A DNA stretch of 64,000 nt from Talpa occidentalis (GCF_014898055.3 NW_023604295.1:248001-312000); one strand, 5' to 3'. Positions 47,913 through 61,500 are shown, counted from the stretch's first letter. Numbers and translations are program-made. The notes: generated by a model not told the origin, from the letters alone.

Positions 47913-50900
47913 CCAACGTGGCATGTTGAGGATAGACCTGGTGTGCCATCTTTTTATAAGTTGGTGGGGTCAAGTGATTGTCCTTAAGGGTCTTTGTGTC
48001 TGTCCCCAAGGGTGTGGTCTGGGTCTTTCTTCTCCTTTATCGTTTTTGTCTGGTTTTGGTGCCAGGTCCTCGGGGGATGAGGATAATCCCACTCAAAATC
48101 ACGTGGGACCTGTGTGGGGTTGGTGTTTGGTAGAATTCTCCAGTGCAGCCCTCAATGTCCACAGTAAGTGCAGGACCATTCCTGCCTGACAGCTCGGGCA
48201 GTTTCTCCACTGCAGGGACTTTGTTTATTTCATGGGGGTGCCTGCGTTTGCGGGCACAAAGCTGATGGCCCTGTGCCCTGACTGGCCTTGGTGTCTGTTG
48301 GGCCTGTAGTAATGTCCCCTCTTTCGTGTCTGATGATAATCTGTGACTTCCCTTTCTTAAATAGCTGCGTATCTCCAGTTTATCCAGCGTAGTGGCTTTT
48401 CTGAGTCCGCTTTCGCCTTGTTGGTTTATCTCTCCTCTCGTTGTTGCTTCCTGCTTCAGTGTTGGCACAGCTCAGCCCAACTCCCTGGGTCTGTCTGTCT
48501 GCCTGGGCTGAAGGCCAGTCTGCTGGGGAGACTGGCTGTCCAGGATCATGCTGGTCGGGGTCGTGGGCCACAGCAAACGGGACAGGTTGCACATCACCCC
48601 AGGACTCCCCTGGGCCCAGCGACGCTGCCCTAGCCGAGGGGCAAGCTCTGGCCCTCCCTTTGCAGCACCTGTGCTGGCCCGGCTGCCCCGTGGGTGCTGC
48701 TGGCTTGTCCCAAGGGTCTGGTGCCGTGGAGTCATGGCGCCAGCTGACACCACGTGAGACTGAGTATGGCTGAGCCAGGAAGCACACCCAGGGGTCCCAC
48801 TGGAAAGGAAAGGAAGACTTGCCATTGGCTGACACGAGACTGAAAGTGCATTTAATGACCTGAAACCCCATTTCTGATGAACCTCACCCTTCTTTATTAG
48901 CTGTGCGCCTCCCACTTGCCAGTGAAGTTGAGGAGTAACTCCCAGCTGGTGACTGGTCCCCACGCGACCAACCTCTGCTCTCTCATCAAGCCTGTGAGCG
49001 CCTGCCCCAGGCTCCGTGATCAGCAGCAGAGGTCGGCATCCCCGAGGCCCCGGCCCCCTCTCCTCAGGATGCTGTGAGCGGCCACAGGAGGCGCAGCCTC
49101 TGGGTGCATGGATGGCGACGGCATCCATCCCTTCCACAAGGAGTCCAGGTAGGGGCAGAGGTGGCCACAGCACCCACGGGGGCCGGGCAGAGCACCGGGG
49201 GAGGGGGTGCCATCACATTAGGGCCCGGCTCCTGCTCCAGAACCAGGGAGCAAGGCCTGGGCCCACCCTGGCCTGGAGTCAACCTAGCCCCAGGACCGGC
49301 TCTGAGGTCCAGGTCAGGCTGGACGCAGCTCCTGGGCGGGGATGGGCCTGGGAGCAGCTCCTGCAGCCGAGCATCATGCGTGGGCTGTTCCCTGGGAGCG
49401 GGGGGCACCCCAGGGCACTCTGGGGACACCCACCCCTTCCCGCAGGGCCAGGACTGCCAGTCCTGCTGCCACTCCCTGCGACAGGAAGGGCGGCCCCAGG
49501 GTGTGCCCCCCGATGCTGGCCCTAGAGGGCTGGGACGCCAGCCATAGCGAGGCCTTCCCTTTGATGGAGCCACTCTCTGGCAGGAAGGAGCCCTTCAGCC
49601 GCCTGACCGACCCAGCCCTGGACAGAGCCGGCTTGTTGGAGGGTTGGCAGCCTGGAGCCGGGGCGGAGGGGCAGGGGCGGGTCCTGCCACCGTGTTCAGG
49701 GGGCCGTGGGCAGCAGCTTCCAGAGAGCCGGGCCCCAGGCGCGGTCTCGGCTAACGCCGCCTCATTTATTCCTGTGAGCAGGACACCGGGCCGAGGGGCC
49801 GCTGAGTACCCCCTGCAGCCTGGGGCTGGCGCGGGAGGGCGGGCCCTCTCCAATGGCCGAAGGCTGCCTCCCGGTGTCCCCTCCGGCGCTGCACATGGTG
49901 ATGGTGTCGCTAGGGCCAGTGTCATGCGGCCACGGGGGACACCTGGCTCTGAGGGCACCTTCTCCCTGATCTCTGAGGCGCCCATGGACACGGCCTGAGG
50001 CCCGTCCCTCCTGAGGCCCTGCCTGGGCAAAGGCCCCGCTCTCCCTGCCCCCATGCCTAGCCCCAGTCTCTCTGCCTGCAGGGGTCGGGGGGCCTCTCCT
50101 GGCCAAGCCCCCGGGAGTCCAGTTGAGCCGGCCAGGGCCAAGGGCACGGTGGGACACGCCCCCCTGCCTCCTGGGCTGTCAACCGCCTCGGCCCCCTTTC
50201 AGCCCCCCTGGATTCCGGGACTCCCGCTCTGCTGTGCATCCTGCGGCCAGTGGCTTCTGCTTCCTTGCCTCAGTCTACCTGCCGGGGAGATGCGTGGATG
50301 TGTGACGGGGTGAGGTGGGCGGGAGGCGCGGTCCCTGGGCTTCTCCCGCCCCGACAGCTCCCAGGAGGACAAGCGGGGCAGGGGCGGGCGGCCGGTGCGA
50401 GATCCTGACCGGGCCCCGGCCCTGCCCTGCTCCAGCCCCGGCCACGTCCACTTGGCCCGAGGGCCCCTGCGCTGCTCCGTCCGTGTGGCCGCCTGCCTGG
50501 CGCTGGGTCAGCCCCTGTGCCTGCGAGCAGCTCCCTGAGGCTGAGGCGGGAGGCTCTGGGAGCGGCTGTCGGGGCCGGGGCCTGGTGGGCAGGGGTCTGA
50601 GACGCTCTCCTTCCCACCCCAGCCTGGGCATCTCTGGCCGCTCGTTGCACCCTGGGGTGGGCACGGCCATGCCTTCCTGGCCAGCGAGGCATCCGGGGGG
50701 GGGGGGCGTCCCAAGGCGGTGAGCCAGGCCACCGGAGGAACCCCAGTTCCCAGGGCCCCCAGTCCCCACGCAGGCCGCCGGTCACCCACAGAGGCCTCGG
50801 CCCGGCCTCTGCGTGGTCTCTCACCACGGGGGTCTGGAGATGCCGATTTGTGCCCCCAGCAGTGTGGGGCCGTGTGGAGTCTGGCTGGTTACAACATCTG

Positions 50901-53514
50901 GCCTCTGGCCCCACAAACTGCCCACCATGCCCCATGCACACCCCTCTGTGCCCCCCTGCACCCCCTAGAGCAGGGTCTGATTTGTCCTGAGTCCAGCCTG
51001 GGTGTCGGGGGTGGGAGCTGGCCCTCGCAGGGGCCCGTTCTCTGCCTGGGCCCCGACGCGAGCCCCTGCGGCGGGCCTGGGGGTGGGAGCCAGAGCGGTC
51101 ACTTGGGTGCGCTGGGTCCTGTGTCGCGCAGCTGTGAGCGCCGGGAGAGCATGGGGAGCTGCACGCACGCGTGCCTGCACCCCGTGTGCTCTACGCAGGG
51201 CACATGCCTGTGCACACGTGTGCTCCGGACGGGCGTGCGTGCGCCGAGGGTGTGTGGTGCGTGGCGAGGCGCGCCCGCAGTGCGTGCATGTAGCTGCGCT
51301 CTGGCGGGCGGGCGGGCGCCGTGGCCGCGCTCCCGGGCCGTGGAGGACGTGCGGGCACAGAGCCTTCTAGAACAGCCCCGTGGGGGGAGAGCACATGTGG
51401 CGACACATGGCGGGCAGCCAGGCCGGGGCCTCAGGAAGCTTGTCCCAGCTCGAGCGCCCTGGGCGGGGGCGGCGCTTCCGCTGAGTCACAGCAGGGGCTG
51501 TTTCCAATTACTGGGGCCTCATGGCAGAGGCGGCGAGTGGGGGTCGGGCCGTTGCTCCGAGCTGCGCCTGTCTAGGGGCGGCACAATGTGTTCCGCGTTT
51601 CCTGGGACTCGCCTGGGGCTGCAGCCTCCCCGAACGCCTCAGCTGAGTCCCTGCCACTGGGCGTTTCTGACCCCCCTTTGGAGCAGCCAGGGCGCAGGGG
51701 CCCAGCGCTCACCTTGCGTCCTCTGACCAGGCCCCAAGACCCAGGGGCGCTCCCTCCCGGCTCTGGCTGGCCCCGGGGCCTGGGCGGGCCTGCCCTGGGC
51801 ACTCGCCCGCCAGCCAGCTGCTTCCCTGCTGGGCGGCCTTTCCTGGGCCTCCATCCCACCCGAGGTCCTTCCAGGAATTAGGATTTGGAAACACGGAGGC
51901 GGGAACAGCCCATTCTCTGCTCTCGGTGTCACCCGTGGTCGGGAGGGCGGGAAGCCGCCCAGCAGGTGGGGGTGCAGCGGTGGGCAAGCTGGGGGGTCAG
52001 AATCTGCGAGGAGGGAGGGGCTGCCAGGGCCTCGCGGTGCAGGGGTGCCTGGAGGAGGCCCAGGGGCGGCCCTCGCCGCACATCCACGTGGCCTGGCGGG
52101 GCTGGTCAGGGCTGCGCAGAGAAGCAGCGCGGGACACCTGGCGACCAACGCCCGCCCTCCCGCCCGCCCTCTGCCCGGCACCGCTCTCGCCCCGCGGGGC
52201 GTGTGTTCCGGGCACTGGCTCGCTTGGTTATGGGGCTGAGAAGCCCCACGGTCTGTGACTTTAAGCTGGGAAGCAGGAAATTTGGCAAAATTCAGTCTAA
52301 GCCCCAAATCCGAGAACGGGACACTGAGTGGGGGGCGGGAGACGCCCCGGGCGCCAAGAGCAGGGTCTGCTTCCTCCCCCTGCCGGCCCCGCTCACGCCC
52401 TGAGAGGCCCGTTTGCGGGAGGCGTCTTCGCCGCCGCGCCCGGAGCACGTCCAACCCTCAGCCACGTGTCCATAAAGCCGCCACCGCTGGTCACCTGCCC
52501 CCCGCCCCTCCCCTGCTCCCCAATAACACAGCAGCATCTCACGTCCTGCCACAGCCCCGCCCGGGCCGCTCCTCCTGAGGCCGGGAGCTGCCCCCAGGAG
52601 GTGAGGTGAAGGCAGGGGCAGCACGGGGCGGCGCGGAGCCCAGCAGGGAGCAAGGGTGGGGAGCAGGCCGCGGACGCTCGGGGGTCAGCAGGGCGGCCCT
52701 GTGGCCCGCAGTGACCCGAAGGCTCTGCGTTCCCGGAGGAGCTGGCCTGGCGTCTCGGCCAAACCTCGTGAGCTCCTGGATGGGCGCTTGGCTGCTCGGG
52801 CCCTGTGGCCAGCCAGGGCCACTGTCCGGCATGGCCACTTTGCAGCAGCTTGGTCGGCCAGGCCCTTTCACTGTCCCTCCAAGGGTGGTTTTGCTCTTCA
52901 GGGTCCTGCGTTTCCATGTGGACCTGGGAGCTGGCTTGCTGCTGTCCTCAGAAAGCATGGGGGTGATGGGGATTGCTTTGGGCCTGTAGGGTTATTTGGG
53001 GGGCACTTGAGGGCTTGGCGTCTCCATCCATGCCCTCAGCCCTCCGAGGTGCGGCCCCTGCCTGGCCGCAGCCTGCGCTGGGCTCTGGTTCCGACCCGTC
53101 TCCGGGGGTTGATCCGGGCCGCCCACCGCAATGTCCCCCTCGGGGGTGCTCTAGGCACTCCGGGCTGCTTCTGTGTGTGACCCCTCCCTGCAGCCCCCCA
53201 CTCCTTCCGGGCTCGCCTGGCTTCAGGCTGCCTTGAGGGGTGGGGTGGCTGTGGTTGCAGCTGCTGGGGTGCAGGGGCTTGTGGGGGTCCTCCTGCCAGG
53301 GGCTTGCAGGGAGGCAGCAGGGGAGGGGAGGCCCTGTAGCCCCTTTGGGGGTGGGTGGGTGCGGGGAAGGGGCCGGGCCCAGCCCCTGTGAGCCTGGGGG
53401 AGGGCCGCCCCTCGGCCGCTTTATGCTTCCCAGATGTTCCCCAGACAGCTCACCCGGCGTCTGCTCGGGCAGGCCCAGGGCCCTCCTCTCTGGTCTTCAA
53501 CGGTGGCATCTTAT
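47913..53514. other. COL6A2-COL6A1 intergenic DNA, left part
   Basis: GC-rich intergenic sequence. About 47,913-48,420 is AT-richer and repeat-like, but I cannot name a family. A TGAGTCA (AP-1 type) word lies near 51483, close to a segment AATTACTGGGGCC. No open frame shows recognisable homology or exon structure. Confidence 0.4.
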
Positions 53515-53525
53515 GAAGTGCTTTT

Positions 53526-53584
53526 TTTTTTTGAAGATTTATTTATTTATGCATACAAGAACTGGGGTGCAGGCCAGAGGTGGG
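53526..53584 (-). mobile_element. Very short 5'-truncated SINE insertion
   Basis: About 60 bases comprising only the SINE tail in inverted orientation (T-run, GAAGATTTATTTATTTATGC, then ACAAGAACTGGGGTGCAGGC). It is bounded by a perfect 11-base duplication, GAAGTGCTTTT, at 53515-53525 and 53585-53595. It is a genuine truncated retroposition and not an eroded full copy. Confidence 0.88.
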
Positions 53585-54009
53585 GAAGTGCTTTTCTCTG
53601 CTCCGTCGGCCAAGATGCCCGCCGGGTGATGAGCTCCCGCCCCGCTTCCTTCCTGGGTGGCGGCGGGTCAGGGCCAGGGATTGCTCCTGGGGGTGGCCCT
53701 GCAGCAGCAGGGGGGTCTGGAAGGGGCAGAGGTTGCCAGGAGTGCGGGTCACAAACAGCCCCAGGCCAGGAGCCGCCGGAGGGAGAGCCTGGCCGGCGGC
53801 CCCTCCCCCAGGCGGCCTCCCTCTGGCCCTGGGCCTGGGCCTGGTCAGGCGACGGCCAGCTGGTCCCTCACACGAAGGCTGTGAGCTCCCCTCTCCCGCC
53901 TCGCCCTTGGCTTCCCGCCCAGCACATTTTTCAGGGGGGTGGGGAATGTCTGGCCCAGATGCTTTTTTATGGGCTCCCGGTGGGGAGTTAGACGTGGCTT
54001 TTGAAAAGA

Positions 54010-54025
54010 GAAATGGAAATTGAAA
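54010..54025 (+). promoter_or_regulatory. Triple GAAA array resembling an interferon-response/IRF element
   Basis: GAAATGGAAATTGAAA is three GAAA words separated by two bases, the spacing that IRF-family proteins bind in ISREs. A further GAAAAGA precedes it. It stands in a GC-rich intergenic region about 7.4 kb upstream of COL6A2 exon 1. Function is inference. Confidence 0.35.
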
Positions 54026-57000
54026 TTCTCTCCCCAAACTGCTGTGAGCTGCGAGCGGGCCTCAGACGGGCCCCAAGTCGCGAGTGCGGCGGCCGGGGCC
54101 GGGCGGGCCCGCTCGCGGGCAGCGTGCGCGTCTGAAGCGGTTTGCTGTCCTGTTGCGTGAGCGGGAAGAAGGCACCTCGAGTTCTGCGTGGCCTCGGAGG
54201 CCGCAGCGACGCTGGCCTCCCCTGCAAGACGGCGGGACCACGCCCTGCGGCCGAGCTGGCCCGAGCCCGCCTGGACGCTGCCTCCGCCTCTGGCCTTGCT
54301 CATGGGGCGCGGGGTGGGGGGTGGGGGGTGCGCTGGCCAGCGCGGGTGGATCGCGAGTCAAAGGGGAAACTTGGCTGAGTGTCAGCGCCAGGGAGGTTTC
54401 CGCGCGTGGTCAGCGCCCAAGCTCCGGGCCCGAGCTGGGCAGGACTCCCGGCTGAGAGCAAAACAGAGCGAGTCAGCAAAACCAGAACTGGCGAAGCCCT
54501 GCTCCGGGCCCCCCTATCCGGGGCTACCCCCACCTTCCTGGGGGGGCCAGCCTGAGGTGGGGGGCGGGCTCTCCCACCCGGGTCCCTCGCCTCCTTGGCT
54601 GCCTCGCTCTCCGAGGAGCCCCAGAGCCCACCCCGTGCCTTCCAGAGACGGGCGCCAGCGATGCGCGCCCCACCCTGGCTCCCCGGAGGCGGCCGCAGCC
54701 AGGGCGGGGTGGGGGAGCTGAGTGCGCTGGCGGGGGCTCGGTCCAGCCGCGGGGCCCCGCCCCACGTGTGGGCTGGAAAACGGAGGCCGGAGCCAGGTGA
54801 CACAGCTGTGTGTGTTTGTTTCTCACGTTACCAGAGGAACCAGAGGGAAAAATGAAAAAACGGAATTTCCACAAAAATCCACACTGTTGTACCAAGCGGC
54901 CCAAGCGCCAGCACCCGCCGCGCCCGGCCAGCTGGCACAGCGCCCCTCGCCACACGCCACGTGCACTCACACCACACACGCAGCGCACACTCGCAGCGCA
55001 CACAGCACTCCCAGTGCACACGTGTACACGGGGGCGAGCAGGGCCTTTCCCCGACGGGCAAGGCTGGTGCCCGGTGCCAGGAGCGGTGCCACCGCGGGGG
55101 GACCCCGCCTCAGCTCGCGGGGCTGGCGTCCATGGCCAGCGGGTGCAGCTGGGGGGAGGGGTCGCCCTCAACGCATTGGACACCAGGGATCAGGCCCGGC
55201 AGGGGCCTCCCCGAAAGCCCCGGCGGGCTGCTGTCCGCAGCAGAGAGGCCAGAAAGGTCGCGGGCGCGTGTCCTTCCAGGCGCCCACCAGCCCGCGCTCG
55301 GGGGTCTGGGTTCCGCTCAGCCCTGCGGCGCCCGACTCGCGGGCCCTGGCCAGGAGGGGGGTGTGGCTGGGCCGGGCGGCTGCACCCGTCTGTCCTCCAG
55401 CCTCCCTCCACGCAGGCGACTAGGACTCATCGTTCAGTCACCTGCAGCGACAACTCGTCACAACCCCGAGTGGCCACTGCTTCGGGCGCCCTGGCCGTTC
55501 AGGCCTCTGCTCCTGCCCCGCCCCCAGGCCGCTCCTTTCTCAGCCTCGGCCGCTGCAGACAACTGGTGGGCGGGAGCCACAGGCCACATGGCCTTGGGCG
55601 GGGCTCTGCCGCCTCCCCTACCTCCGGCCTGACTGCAGGACGCAGGAGGCTCAGCTGTTGAGCCCCACCCCTCACTGCTCCCCGCCCGGCAGGCCCCTCC
55701 CTTCTTGGCCTGGGGGAGCCCTTGGGGGCCAGCGGCCAGGGCATGAGGCCCCATGATCCAGAAGCTGAGAGGCGGGTAGGGCGCTGGCCCAGGCTGGCCT
55801 GAGGGTGGGCAGAGCCGGGCGCGGGAGGACGGCTGGGCGCGGCGCTGGCAGGGAGCACCACACCCAGGAGACACCCCCCCCGCAGCCCCCCGCGGGGCAG
55901 TCCCCGCTGTGGGCCGGGCCTGTGAGTCCTGGCTGGTGTCCCTGGCTGTCTTCACCAGAACCTGCCTTGGTTTGGCAACTTTGTCCAACTTTTTCTGGTG
56001 TCCAGGCCGGCGACGGTGCCTGTCCACGAGCAGGGCCGCCCCTGGGGCCGCGGGGCTCAGCCCTTCAGGCCCAGTCCCCAGGCCTGTCTGGAGCCCAGCC
56101 TGAGTCCACCCCTGCGCTGACCGGTGGCCATGCTACTGTGGGGCAGCCACTAGGGGCCTGGGGGCGTGGTGGCGGGTCCCCCTGAGGCAGGAGCCAGGCT
56201 GGGCCCCCTCTGGGCGGCCACCCTCACAGCTGGTCGGCTGGTGTCACGGAGCCCCAGGGCCCGGAGCGCCACAGGGCTGAGCAGTGGGTGGGACCCGAGC
56301 GGGGCTCCTGCACCCCAGGGAGCCCTGGCTGCCTGGCCTCTGTGAGCCTGGGGCTTCCTGCTGGGGTTTCATCAGCACCACCAGGCGGTGCCCCTAGTTA
56401 GAAACATGAAACTCCGTAACTTTCCCGAATTTGGAGCTGCCGTGGATAACGCTGCGGGCGAATGCAGAGGACAGCAGAGGGCCCTTTCCTCGACGTGGCC
56501 ACGTGGGAGAGGAGGGGCAAAAGGAGACACAAATGACACTTAAACCTGCGCTGAGGTGGGAGTGGGCAGCAGTCCACGTGCCCTGTGTCCCCTCTGGTGT
56601 CCCCACACCCCCTGCCGTCCCCACATCTCCCCCCACCGTGTCCCCCACTTAGCGTCCTTGGGAAGTCCTGCTGGGTGGGTTTAACAGGTCACCGGGCCGA
56701 GTGGCCCCTGGAGTGCTGAGGGGCCTTCAGGCTTGGGGTCCTTGGAATCAGAGATGGGGTGAGATTTCGGGGCAGGGAGGAGCGGGCCGAGGCTGCTGGG
56801 GGTGCACAGGCCTGGGCTGGTTTCTGCCCCCCGGGCTCCAGCCCGCCTGCTCACACCGGCCTGGGCCTCCGCAGGGTGGGCGGGGTTCCCTGCCGAGGCT
56901 GTGGTTTGGGGCATCAGGCGTCAAGTAACTCAGAACAAGCCAGGCTGGCAGCCAAGGGCACGGAGACCCGGGCTGGTTCCCCGCCGGCGTCAGAGATGCC

Positions 57001-57135
57001 GCGGCTGGACGCGGGCCAGGGAGGGGCCAGACTCCGGGGTGCAGCCTCCGCCCCTGAGGGGCTGGCACTGGCCTGCAGAGCCACAGCAGAGGGACCCGGG
57101 AGCTCTGGAGAGGAGCTCTGGAGAGGAGCTCTGAC
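54026..57135. other. Intergenic DNA
   Basis: No gene or transposon recognised. Near 54791-54806 an E-box pair (CAGGTG and CAGCTG) occurs within 20 bases, and a CA-rich imprecise repeat spans about 54960-55030. Confidence 0.4.
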
Positions 57136-57149
57136 TCACGTCAATGTTC

Positions 57150-57290
57150 CGTCGGGAGCGCACACGGGGAGCCCACGGGGAGAGCCCACGGGGAGAGCAC
57201 GCGGGGAGACCACATGGGGGGAGCACCCTGGGGGGAGCAGATGGGGACACCACACCGGGGACACCACATGGGGAGACCGCCCGGGAGGGC
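57150..57290 (+). repeat. CACGGGGAGAGCC minisatellite
   Basis: Imperfect tandem units of 12-18 bases, CACGGGGAGAGC and ACCACATGGGGAGA, decay towards the right. Intergenic. Confidence 0.8.
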
Positions 57291-60200
57291 GCATGGGGCT
57301 GGGGAGGGCACCCCAGGGAGAGCGCGTGGGCGCGGGGCGGCCAACAGACAGGAGGCCTGAAGGGGGCGGCACCAGATGACTCAGCAGGGGTGGGGGGCCC
57401 CCCCAGGGCGGCCCAGCCTGGGGAGAGGCTTCCTGTGCCGTCCCAGGTTGACCCCAAGTCAGTGAAAGACGCTCTTTCCCACAGGGCAGCGCCCGCCGCC
57501 GGGAGAGTGTTGCGGCCACTCGCTGCCTGCGGCTCAGGCGGGACGGGGCGCGTCTAACCGGCTTGGGGTCCGCCTGCTCCAGAGCTGCGTGCCCCCTTCC
57601 CGTTCCCACCCCCCAGCTCTGTCCCGGGAGCCCCGCGGGGCAGGGGCCAGTCCCGGGCGCACATGTTGGGGGGGGCCCTCTAACCTCGCCCACTCGGGGT
57701 CCTGCCCACCCGGGGACGCGGGCTTGGCGCACACGGGGGAGCTCCCAGGGGTGGGTCCGCTCCCTGCGCAGAGCCCGCGTGGCCCAGGCTGAGCCCCCCT
57801 TGAGCGCGCGCTCCCCCCCGCCCCCCGCGGCTCCTTTGCCCGCGGCGCTGACCACCGACCGGGTGTGGCCGCGACACCAGGACACCGAGGGACAAGAAGG
57901 GCAGCGGGGCGCAGGTGGACGCTCGGTCTCTGCACCAAGTCTCATGGGGGCCGAGCTCGGCCTGGCGCCCCTCGGCTGCCCGGGAAGGGGGGGCGGAGGC
58001 CCCCAGGGCTCCCTCTGCAGGGCGGGCACCTGCTGGGTCCCTGGGGAAGCGGGCGTGCGGGGGCTGGGGGGGAGGAGCAGGTCCCTTTGAAGTCCTGTGT
58101 GGGCACAGGGGCGAGCGCCAGAAAGCACCTCCACGCCCGGGGTCAGACTGACCGCCCAGGGGTCTGGGGAGAGGGGGGCGGTGGGCGAGGGGCAGGGCCC
58201 CACCATAGCCCCTCCCCGCGGTCCAGAGGCTCTGCCGAGTGTCAGGGTCCCGCTGACCCAGAAGACCACGCTGGACACTCCCTCAGGCCGCCCCATGATG
58301 CCCCTGGTCCTCGCTGGACCCCTCCCCTCCCCTCCGGGCCCTCCTCTGGGCCCCCCCCACCCGCCCGCCCCCGCCGCCTGGCCCTGCTTGCAGGGAAGAG
58401 AGTGAGGGGGGAGGGGGAGGCTGGGAAGCCTTCCCAGGCCCCGGCATCTGGGCGGCCAGTCCCTGCCTGGCCGGCAGCCGGAGGGCGTCCAGATGGGCCT
58501 GGCCCCCCGCCTGCAGGGACAGTGTGCAGCGGGAGGCTCTGCAGCCCTTCCCCGCGTGCGGCCTGGCCAGGGCGGCCCTGGGCCCTTCACCCTGCGGCCC
58601 CCGGGCGTGGCAGGAGGCGTGGGGAGGTGGTTGTTGGGAAGAGGGTGCCGGTGGGACACGTTGGGCCTGCCGGGCACAGCTCAGCGCCCCCCACACCCCG
58701 CCGGCCAGACCCCTCCCACACGGCCCCAGACCACCCGGGCCCGGCCCTCGCTCCTCCCAGCCCACAGGGTGCCCAGCTGGGGTGCTGCCGGGCGGCCCCA
58801 CTCGGCTGGAGGGTGCCACCCACAACTTGTCGCCTGAGTGTGGCCCGACTGCTCCTGCTTCCCTCCGCCCCGCCTGTGCGGGCCCCCGAGGGCCTTCCAG
58901 GGCAGCACCCGGCCCGGCCTGGGGAAGCCAGGCCTGAGCTTCCTGCCTCAGCTGGAGCCGCTGGGCCCCCCGTGTCGGCGCTGAGCTGGGCCCGGGCCCC
59001 TGGGGAAGCTGAGGGTCGGCCCAGGCGAGGCAGCCACTGCCACGTGTGGTGGCTGGGCCCCGCGGGCCCGGGCACAGCAGCTGGTTCCTACTTGGAGCGG
59101 GTGCTGGCGTGACCGCGAGGGCTGGGCCCCGGCCCCCAGCCCCACCCCCAGCGTCCGGTGTGCGTCAGCCTGGGCGGGGGGCGCCCCTGGCCGGTCTCCA
59201 GGCCTCAGACCGGCCTCCTGGGGGGGCAGCAGACATTCGCGCCGAGGACGGGCACGAGCTGTCCTTGGAGAGACGGCTGGAATGTGTGACGGTCCGAGAC
59301 GCCACGTTTCAGCTTCTCCCCCACATCCTGACGCGGAGCTGAGAGGCCCAGTGGGTCAGAGGGGAGGGGGCCGCAGGCCGCCCCAGGCCTCCAGCCCCTG
59401 CAGCTGCTGCGTTTCCTGTGGGCTCCCTCCTGCGCTTTCCCATTTTTGGCAAAGGACGTTTCTCGAGGAGGCTTGGGCGGGTGCCTCCTGCAGCTGCCGA
59501 GGTGGGCGGGAGGCCAGGCCGGCGCTGGCCTGGGGTGGACCCTGCTCTCTGGGGAGCCCCCGGGATGTCTCCCGGAGCCCACCCTCCCTTTCCAGCGGGT
59601 GCTGGTCTTGTGCTGCCCCAGCTGGGCCCTGGCCTGGCCTGATGGCCGCTCCCCCCCGCTGCCCGGGACAGCGCCTGGGGCCAGGGGTGAGGGGGGAGCG
59701 GTGGGTGCTGCAGGCAAGTCCCCGACTCCACACCGCCCTGGGGGAGCGGGGTTCTGGGGGGCCTAGCACGGGGATGTGGACCGTGGTGGACCCGCAGTGC
59801 AAGGGTGTCCTGGCAGTTTCCTGCGACTTTAGCACCAGCACAGCAGGGCTGCGTGCGGCCCCCAGGCCCGCGGCGCGTGTGTCCTGCAGGCAGCGAGTGT
59901 GCGCTGGGCCTCCCGGGTGCCCCTGCGCAGGCCTCGGCTGCAACGCGGGCCGACGTGGCCTCTCCTCTGCGGGCAGCTTGCCGTGGGGTCGCTGAACAAG
60001 GAGGTGGGTTCGCGGTGGGCCGCTGGGCCAGGACGCTGCCGCCTGCTGAGCTTTCTTGCCGACAAAACCAGAAAAGCAGGCGACACCAGCTGAGCCCAAG
60101 ATGGAGCACCAGTGAGGCGGGGAAGCCGCAGCCTCGGACTGCCAGGAACTACGCCCCCGGCTGGGTCAGGACCAAAGATGGAAGGAAAGAGGAGTGAACG

Positions 60201-60529
60201 CAGTTCCTGGAAGGCCCCGCCTGTTCCCAGACGTCCTGCAGCTGCGCCTCACTGCACCCCTCCCCTCCCCCACGGGCCCCGCTCCCCGCCCCCGCGTCGG
60301 CCCCCAAAGCCCCATTTCTTCCCACCGACTCCCTGACTCTTTCGAGGTTTGACTGATGAGCGGGGCGCAGTCAGAGCCCCCAAATCTGTTACAATAGCGC
60401 GCCCCTCAGAGGCGGGCCTCGCCCTGGCGGCCTTTCCTGAGGCCTGTCTCCGAGCAACCTCAGTTGTTTGTCTTATCTGGCGAGAAGCTTGAAATATCAT
60501 GAACCCCCCTTAAAAACCTTAACTTTGGA
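57291..60529. other. Intergenic DNA
   Basis: GC-rich, no recognised exon, RNA gene or transposon. Long open frames on both strands have no domain or homology that I can identify. Confidence 0.4.
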
Positions 60530-61186
60530 ATAGTTTTCGATGCACGAGGCAGTGGCAGCTACAGGCGAGGAGTCCCTTCACCCACCACCCGCTTCCCACA
60601 CACCCGCCACCCCGCTGGGCGGGCGCCGTCGCCCGAAACCAAAACTGACACTGGCCCCGACCTGGTGGGCAAACTCCACGGTTTGCCTGGGCTGCGCCGG
60701 TTTTCTCTCTGCCCTCCCTCCCTCCCCTTCTCTCTCCTGGCCCAGAGCCGTCGCGCCTCTAGATTCTGTGGCCATTATCGCGGTCAGGACATGGGGTTTT
60801 GTCAGCACCCCAAAGAAACTCCCTCATGCCATCCCTGCGTGTCACACGTGCCGTCAAACTTGAGCTCCCGGCAACCAGGAATCTGTTCTCTGTGTGACTC
60901 CACCGTTACAATAACTTAGTCTGTTTCACCAGCAGGCAGGTCCCGACTCCAGCGGCGTGCCCTCCGTGTCTCACGCGGCACAACACGCTGGAGATCCCTC
61001 CCAGCTGTTGCGTCTACCAACGGTTCGCTCATTTTCATTGCTGAGTAGTATTCCATTCCATGGGGGTGCCACTGTTGAGGACATTTGCTTGTTTTGCTTA
61101 TTGTTCTTTTTGTATATTGTGTTTTATTTGTTGACTTTTCATTGATGATTTTTGCATCTTTGTTTATGGAGAATGTTGGCGTGTAG

Positions 61187-61219
<33 letters not shown>

Positions 61220-61500
61220 TGTGGCCGTTACCTACTTTTGACAGCAGAGTAATACTGATCTCACAAAACAAGTCGGGAAGTGCCCTGTCCCATCTTCTGG
61301 GAGAGATCAGGTGGCACTGGTGGATTTCTCCTTCAGCTGTTTGGTAGAAGACACCAGTGAAGCCGTACGATTAGCTTTCTTTTCTGTGAGGGTTTTAAGT
61401 ATGAATTCAGTTCTGTAAAGGCCATAGAACTCTCCAGATTGTCTAGTTTGTGGCTTTTGAAGAACTCATTTCACTGAGGTTGTTGATTGTCCGTGTGTGA
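60530..61500 (-). mobile_element. Old L1 remnants, inverted
   Basis: Two blocks read as L1 complement. At 60990-61080 there is a 3'-end segment (GAGATCCCTCCCAGCTGTTG, TTGCTGAGTAGTATTCCATT). At 61225-61460 there is an ORF2 segment (AGCAGAGTAATACTGATCTC, TTTGGTAGAAGACACCAGTG). They are highly diverged and interrupted by a GT microsatellite. Left limit is uncertain. Confidence 0.65.
61189..61218. repeat. (GT)15 microsatellite
   Basis: An uninterrupted 30-base TG/GT dinucleotide run, followed by CTGTGG. Likely polymorphic. Confidence 0.95.

Noticed and set aside
55910..56030. Possible short exon (Lys-rich minus-strand peptide HQKKLDKVAKPR)
   Set aside because: No convincing acceptor and donor pair and no family recognised; left as intergenic.
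57136..58677. Minus-strand open frame of 513 codons in the intergenic region
   Set aside because: Begins in unremarkable GC-rich DNA, ends in a minisatellite, and has low-complexity Pro/Gly/Arg/Ser composition with no splice or homology support.
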